Shown piece by piece: positions 60,419 through 64,000 of a stretch of DNA of 64,000 nt. The stretch's first letter is position 1. Every line of letters starts with the position of its first letter. Below the pieces are notes generated by a model. That model made no database searches. It was not told the origin of the DNA and saw nothing but the letters and a program-made list of their open reading frames with translations. The translations under genes were made by a program, and so were the position numbers. The stretch covers positions 202,451 through 266,450 of the forward strand of contig JADKAZ010000004.1 in NCBI GenBank assembly GCA_016719015.1. The letters run 5' to 3'. Origin of the DNA: Chitinophagaceae bacterium. Lineage in GTDB: Bacteria; Bacteroidota; Bacteroidia; Chitinophagales; Chitinophagaceae.

Positions 60419-61186
60419 ATGGACTATGCTATTGTTGCAGTCCCCGCTGCACCTGTTCGCCGTAAGCCCAATCACCGGAAAGAAATGGTAAGTCAGTTGC
60501 TATTTGGTGAGCCGGTAAAAGTGCTGGCCACAAAAGGTGACTTATGGCTGAAAATCCGAAGCCTGCATGATGACTATGAAGGATGGTTGACAAAAACAAT
60601 GCTGCAACCTGTCGATAAAAATATGGCGAATGCCAAAAGCGATTTTGTAACTACAGATCTGCTGAATAAAATTTCATCAGGTAACATGCAAATGAATATA
60701 CCCGTGGGTTCATCGCTGCCTTTTTTTGAAAACGGAAAGGGAAGAATAGGGGACATGGAGTATTTTTTTTCAGGATATTTTTTAAAAAGGGGCGAACAAC
60801 CGCCGTCCGTCGAATTGATAAAGCAGTTAACTTCTTCATGGCTTAATGCTCCTTACTTATGGGGTGGACGTACACCGCTTGGTGTGGATTGCAGCGGCTT
60901 TGTGCAGGTTGTATTTAAACTATTGGGAATTGATTTACCCCGGGATGCATGGCAACAGGCACAGGAGGGAGTGGCAGTAAAAAAAATAGCAGAGTCACTT
61001 CCCGGTGATTTAGCTTTTTTTGATAATAAAGAAGATATTGTTCATGTCGGTATTTTACTTGGTGAGGGACAAGTTATCCATGCATCAGGTAAGGTGCGGG
61101 TAGACGGAATAGACAAAAAAGGAATCACCAATAAACAAACAGCGTCTCCAAATATCCGGCTAAGGGCTATACGCCGGTACTGGTAG
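60419..61186 (+). CDS. NlpC/P60 family endopeptidase with N-terminal SH3-like domain
   Basis: 255 residues. The N-terminal ~60 residues form an SH3-type cell-wall-binding domain (RKPNHRKEMVSQLLFGEPVKVLATKGDLWLKIRS). The C-terminal NlpC/P60 domain has Cys158 (VDCSGF), His209 (IVHVGIL) and His221 (VIHASG), the catalytic triad of peptidoglycan endopeptidases that cut gamma-D-Glu bonds. No clear signal peptide, so it may act in the cytoplasm on recycled peptides, as such family members do, or be exported another way. 3' end overlaps the convergent gene by 27 bases. Confidence 0.9.
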   Translation: MDYAIVAVPAAPVRRKPNHRKEMVSQLLFGEPVKVLATKGDLWLKIRSLHDDYEGWLTKTMLQPVDKNMANAKSDFVTTDLLNKISSGNMQMNIPVGSSLPFFENGKGRIGDMEYFFSGYFLKRGEQPPSVELIKQLTSSWLNAPYLWGGRTPLGVDCSGFVQVVFKLLGIDLPRDAWQQAQEGVAVKKIAESLPGDLAFFDNKEDIVHVGILLGEGQVIHASGKVRVDGIDKKGITNKQTASPNIRLRAIRRYW

Positions 61187-61783
61187 GTAGGCTTTATTGT
61201 CAAGCATAAAAAAACGGATAGTGAGGGCTATAATATTTTCTTTATTTCCAGGAGTGGTAGCCCAGGCAATCGTCAGCGGATAAAAAATCATGTCTTTATA
61301 AGTGTAATTAACAATAATACCTGATTGTTCATTTTCTCTTTTTAATTCTTTCTGTTCACTTACATCTAATCCTTTTCTAAACCGGCGGTTTAATTTTTCA
61401 AACTCTTCTTTTATATCGTTCAAACCCTCCTTTCCCGGTGTGGCATAACCAATTAACTGGTAAACAAAATAGGTATATACTTCCATTTGCAAGCTATCAG
61501 TATATTCTTGTTGCTCAGACAAAATAATTTTACAATGATTAGCAGGAAAGAAAAAAGGTGAAAATGATTTATAAACACCCTGAACATAAAATAATGTTGA
61601 ATCCGTCTTTTTCTTAATGTCTTTTTCTAAAAGTACCGGGTCGCTGATGAGTTTATTCAGGAATTGGTCGAATTCGGTTTTAAAAGGATTGTGACGGAAA
61701 TATTCTTCAGTCGCCTTGTTAACCGATTGGGGGAAAATCGTTTGCCACGTTAATAAAAGTACCAGGAATAATTTTATTTTCAT
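61160..61783 (-). CDS. Secreted protein of unknown function
   Basis: 207 residues with a signal peptide (LFLVLLLTWQTIFPQ). The mature part is helical/charged (EFDQFLNKLISDPVLLEKDIKKKTD), ends in a beta-rich stretch (IVNYTYKDMIFYPLTIAW). No known family. It overlaps the convergent NlpC gene by 27 bases at the 3' end. Confidence 0.6.
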   Translation of the reverse strand: MKIKLFLVLLLTWQTIFPQSVNKATEEYFRHNPFKTEFDQFLNKLISDPVLLEKDIKKKTDSTLFYVQGVYKSFSPFFFPANHCKIILSEQQEYTDSLQMEVYTYFVYQLIGYATPGKEGLNDIKEEFEKLNRRFRKGLDVSEQKELKRENEQSGIIVNYTYKDMIFYPLTIAWATTPGNKENIIALTIRFFMLDNKAYLPVPAYSP

Positions 61784-61837
61784 ACCATGTTTACCTGTAT
61801 GAGTTGCGGTTCAATAATCCGGGTAGCTGCATGGGTA

Positions 61838-62281
61838 TTAAAAAATTTGCCTGACCCATTTTACGAAAACCGCATCCCAGTTCAGCATTTTAATAGCTGT
61901 ATAGAAGAGAATTATTGCAAATATTTTTTTTAGTAATTCCTCGTCTATTGATAAGGCAATTTTACTTCCAAAATAAGCCCCTGTGATAAATCCAATACCA
62001 AGTAAACCAACAATTTTAAAGTCAACAGGTGTTCCGGCTTTCTGACATTGGTGATAATAATATATCGAAGCAAGAATTACTACCGGTAATGTAAGTACAG
62101 CCAGTGATGTGCCTTGTGCCTGGTGCTGCGTATAGTGCATAAAGAATACCAACGCCGGGACCATAATAATTCCACCACCAATACCAACGAGTCCGCTTAG
62201 TATACCGGCAGCAAGGCCTATCAGCAATGCTGTAATGATTAATTGAGTTGTCATTGTGTTTTTATGATTGGTATCTGCCAT
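61838..62281 (-). CDS. TauE/SafE family membrane protein, short form
   Basis: 147 residues with about four hydrophobic helices. Contains the family motif GLVGIGGGIIMVPAL and a second glycine-rich stretch GLLGIGFITGAYFGSK. The family transports sulfite or organosulfur anions across the inner membrane; typical members are larger (about 240-260 residues with two repeats), so this is a half-size member or single-repeat form. ATG 62281 follows the ppa stop directly; 62254 is an alternative. Confidence 0.8.
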   Translation of the reverse strand: MADTNHKNTMTTQLIITALLIGLAAGILSGLVGIGGGIIMVPALVFFMHYTQHQAQGTSLAVLTLPVVILASIYYYHQCQKAGTPVDFKIVGLLGIGFITGAYFGSKIALSIDEELLKKIFAIILFYTAIKMLNWDAVFVKWVRQIF

Positions 62282-62824
62282 TTAATTGATAAGGGTTTCT
62301 TTATATAATTCGATTGCTTCGTTGATGACACGATAAGCAATTAATTGATCCTGAAAGTTATCAATTTCAACTTTTTTATTTTCCAGTACTTTATATTGTT
62401 CAAAGAAATTTTTTAGTTCCAATAAAAAATGCTGTGGTAATTCCTCCATTCTTGTAATGTGATTAACGGAAGGGTCTTTGGCAGCTACAGCAATTATTTT
62501 ATCATCTACTTGTCCGCCGTCAATCATTTGCATATTGCCAATTACATTTGCTTCTACCAAACAAAGGGATTGAATGGATTGCGAACACAACACAAGAATA
62601 TCCAAGGGGTCGTTATCCTGGCCGAGTGTCTGCGGAATAAATCCGTAGTTGATGGGGTATTGAAACGAAGAATAGATGACCCTGTCTAAACGCAGCAGGC
62701 CGGTATCTTTATCTACTTCATATTTGGAACGGGAGCCTTGGGGGATTTCGATAAGTGCATTGACAGTCGCCGGAGCTTTTTCTCCGAATGTGGCACCATG
62801 CCAGGGATGTTTAACCGTAAGCAT
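62282..62824 (-). CDS. ppa: Inorganic pyrophosphatase
   Basis: 180 residues, family I soluble pyrophosphatase. IEIPQGSRSKYEVDKD, YPINYGFIPQTLGQDNDPLDILVL and the Asp-rich metal site are as in the family; it hydrolyses PPi to two Pi and drives biosynthesis. The next gene (TauE/SafE-like) begins directly after its stop. Confidence 0.95.
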   Translation of the reverse strand: MLTVKHPWHGATFGEKAPATVNALIEIPQGSRSKYEVDKDTGLLRLDRVIYSSFQYPINYGFIPQTLGQDNDPLDILVLCSQSIQSLCLVEANVIGNMQMIDGGQVDDKIIAVAAKDPSVNHITRMEELPQHFLLELKNFFEQYKVLENKKVEIDNFQDQLIAYRVINEAIELYKETLIN

Positions 62825-62841
62825 TGATCAAGAGATTTTAT

Positions 62842-63213
62842 TTATTTCGTAATCTTCATACCAATATAAGTGGCCAATAAGCCTATTACCACACTGGCGG
62901 CAATATAGGTAAAGAATAATGCCATTTTTTGTTCCTTTAATAATCCAATTCCTTCTAGAGTAAAGGCAGAAAATGTTGTGAAGCCGCCACAAAGGCCGGT
63001 CATCAGGAATAGTTTCCAGCTTTCATTGCTGTCAAATGATTTAAAACTTAGTCCCCAAAACAAGCCAATTAAAAAACAGCCAATAAAATTTACTGCAAAT
63101 GTACCCCAGGGAAAAGAGTATGAGTGATTTGCCATAAACCATCGCTGGCATAGGTAGCGGGCAATGCTGCCAATACCACCACCAAGGCCAATGAGTAAAA
63201 TGTTTTTAATCAT
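62842..63213 (-). CDS. crcB: Fluoride ion exporter CrcB/Fluc
   Basis: 123 residues, four transmembrane helices. Motifs GLGGGIGSIARYL, NFIGCFLIG and GLCGGFTTFSAF are those of Fluc channels, including the Phe-box and the Na+/polar track residues. It lets fluoride leave the cytoplasm. No fluoride (crcB) riboswitch is recognisable ahead of it; the start overlaps the upstream lipoprotein gene by 4 bases, so it shares a transcript. Confidence 0.95.
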   Translation of the reverse strand: MIKNILLIGLGGGIGSIARYLCQRWFMANHSYSFPWGTFAVNFIGCFLIGLFWGLSFKSFDSNESWKLFLMTGLCGGFTTFSAFTLEGIGLLKEQKMALFFTYIAASVVIGLLATYIGMKITK

Positions 63214-63668
63214 TTCAACGTATCGTTAGTTAATGGTTTTACAGTAAGGGTATCGGCATCATGCTCGAAGAGATATTTCAGGTCTACCAGCCACTGGTTG
63301 CTTACTTTTAAAACCTTAAGGGTATCATGGTCGTTTTTATATGAGTTGGAATAAATGATTACAGTCGTTGAATCATTTAACTTGTTCACTTTATGAATAT
63401 TAATAGAAGCTGAGCGATACCCATCTTTTACTGACTGGTCGTTTTTTGCATAACTCCTTTCTGCAATGTCCATCCAGTTTGTATTGACTGAATCTATAAA
63501 CAAATATTGCCGTGCCTGGTCAAATTTGCCATCCAGTGCTGCCCTGATAAAGTTCCTGGCCGCATCTATATTATTTTCTGATTTGCCCGTTTCTTGCTGG
63601 TCTTCATTATTACAGGAAGTAAATAAAAAAAGTGAAAATGAAGCGGCTGCGAGGATAATAATTCTCAT
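63210..63668 (-). CDS. Lipoprotein of unknown function (DUF4878-like)
   Basis: 152 residues with a lipobox (LFLFTSC). The mature part (AARNFIRAALDGKFDQARQYLF, NKLNDSTTVIIYSNSYK, LKVSNQWLVDLKY) has the cystatin-like fold pattern of DUF4878-type lipoproteins. Overlaps crcB by 4 bases on the same strand. Confidence 0.7.
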   Translation of the reverse strand: MRIIILAAASFSLFLFTSCNNEDQQETGKSENNIDAARNFIRAALDGKFDQARQYLFIDSVNTNWMDIAERSYAKNDQSVKDGYRSASINIHKVNKLNDSTTVIIYSNSYKNDHDTLKVLKVSNQWLVDLKYLFEHDADTLTVKPLTNDTLK

Positions 63669-63716
63669 ATTGCAAAGTACATAAATTTAATAAGGGAAAC
63701 TTACTGCCATTAAAAT

Positions 63717-63746
63717 TAAAAAAGCACCTCTTTGCGGAGGTGCTTC
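63717..63746. terminator. Rho-independent terminator
   Basis: Stem AAGCACCTC/GAGGTGCTT with a 6-base loop, flanked by an A-run upstream (for minus transcription, after the gene at 63769) and T-rich downstream. Confidence 0.75.
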
Positions 63747-63768
63747 TGATTTATCGGTCAACAATTTC

Positions 63769-64000
63769 TTATTGTTGTTTCATTTTCTCCAGTTCTTTAA
63801 GAGCTTCTTTCATTTCTTTCATTTTTTCAGGATCCAGGGTTTTTAAGATGCTGTCCAGCCCTTCTATGCCTTTTTTCAGCGAATCGCTGTTGAAGAAATC
63901 TTTCATTTTGTCAGTCGTGCCGGTTGTATCAGTATCGGTTCCGTTCGTATCAGAATCGCCGGTATCTGTCTTGCCTGCATCGTCCATACCCATTTTCATC
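63769..64000 (-). CDS. Acidic helical protein, 5' truncated by window edge
   Basis: The frame continues beyond position 64000. The visible 76 residues start at several possible Met codons (63999, 63993) and run through a Thr/Asp/Gly-rich linker (DTGDSDTNGTDTD) into a charged amphipathic end (DPEKMKEMKEALKELEKMKQQ). Unknown function; a signal or lipobox may lie past the edge. Confidence 0.5.
   Translation of the reverse strand, partial: MKMGMDDAGKTDTGDSDTNGTDTDTTGTTDKMKDFFNSDSLKKGIEGLDSILKTLDPEKMKEMKEALKELEKMKQQ

Noticed and set aside
63214..63720. Fluoride riboswitch upstream of crcB
   Set aside because: crcB overlaps the preceding lipoprotein gene and no riboswitch-like fold was recognisable in the upstream sequence.

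Overview
The window looks like a chromosome segment from a Bacteroidota bacterium, most likely family Chitinophagaceae. The sequence is moderately AT-rich. Several promoters carry an exact TAnnTTTG -7 box, the motif known for the Bacteroidota housekeeping sigma factor. Families seen mainly in this phylum are common: DUF3857/transglutaminase pairs, DUF2911, DUF6600, an RRM protein with a polar tail, an OMP-barrel TonB receptor, and a giant secreted protein ending in a type IX secretion (T9SS) sorting domain. No rRNA, tRNA, insertion sequence, prophage or CRISPR array was found. The taxonomic call is inference from gene content, not from a marker gene.

Layout. 1-6.0 kb: tail of a DedA protein, an MFS transporter and a family 9 glycosyltransferase in one run, then secreted or envelope proteins (TPR-like lipoprotein, alpha/beta hydrolase, DUF481-like barrel, solitary ExbD-like protein). 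6-12 kb: ABC-F ATPase, DnaJ-domain membrane protein, Tat-exported Mn-type superoxide dismutase, exported dienelactone hydrolase and an AarF/UbiB kinase. 12-18.1 kb: DUF6600 protein with a repetitive basic tail, cold-shock protein, glycine decarboxylase (gcvP) and a sterol-desaturase-family hydroxylase. 18.2-25 kb: YkgJ-type cysteine-cluster protein, a complete Xre/RES toxin-antitoxin pair, MBL hydrolase, MFS exporter, deoxynucleoside kinase, folK, ABC-2 permease and SRPBCC protein. 25-34.2 kb: DUF2911 protein, secreted protein of unknown function, queG, two overlapping DUF3857 proteins (one apparently catalytically dead), small membrane protein, secreted DUF and serine hydrolase. 34.3-42 kb: clpB, intradiol-dioxygenase-like lipoprotein, Tat-exported threonine-aldolase-like enzyme, CPBP protease, lipoprotein carbonic anhydrase, with unusual repeat-rich gaps between them. 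42-55.8 kb: secreted WD40-caspase protein, CxxC-less DsbA-like protein, RRM protein and small neighbours, TonB-type receptor, di-haem peroxidase, a Mur ligase with an apparent frameshift, and a GuaD-like deaminase. 55.8-64 kb: a 1094-residue LamG/phosphoesterase/T9SS protein, an ECF sigma/anti-sigma pair, NlpC/P60 peptidase, TauE/SafE, ppa, crcB and lipoproteins.

Most of the region is ordinary housekeeping and envelope biology, with short mixed-strand operons. The signals most worth a second look are the RES/Xre pair with CAAAATG-type repeats, the secreted caspase-like protein, the Mur ligase frameshift, the pair of matching CCCCTTTAGGGG leaders in front of clpB and the divergent hydrolase, the palindrome- and repeat-rich gap at 37.8-38.2 kb, the 21-bp minisatellite at 40.2 kb, and the redox-dead DsbA-like protein behind a hairpin-rich 634-bp gap. 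I do not see a clear multi-gene novel system; these are individual leads.
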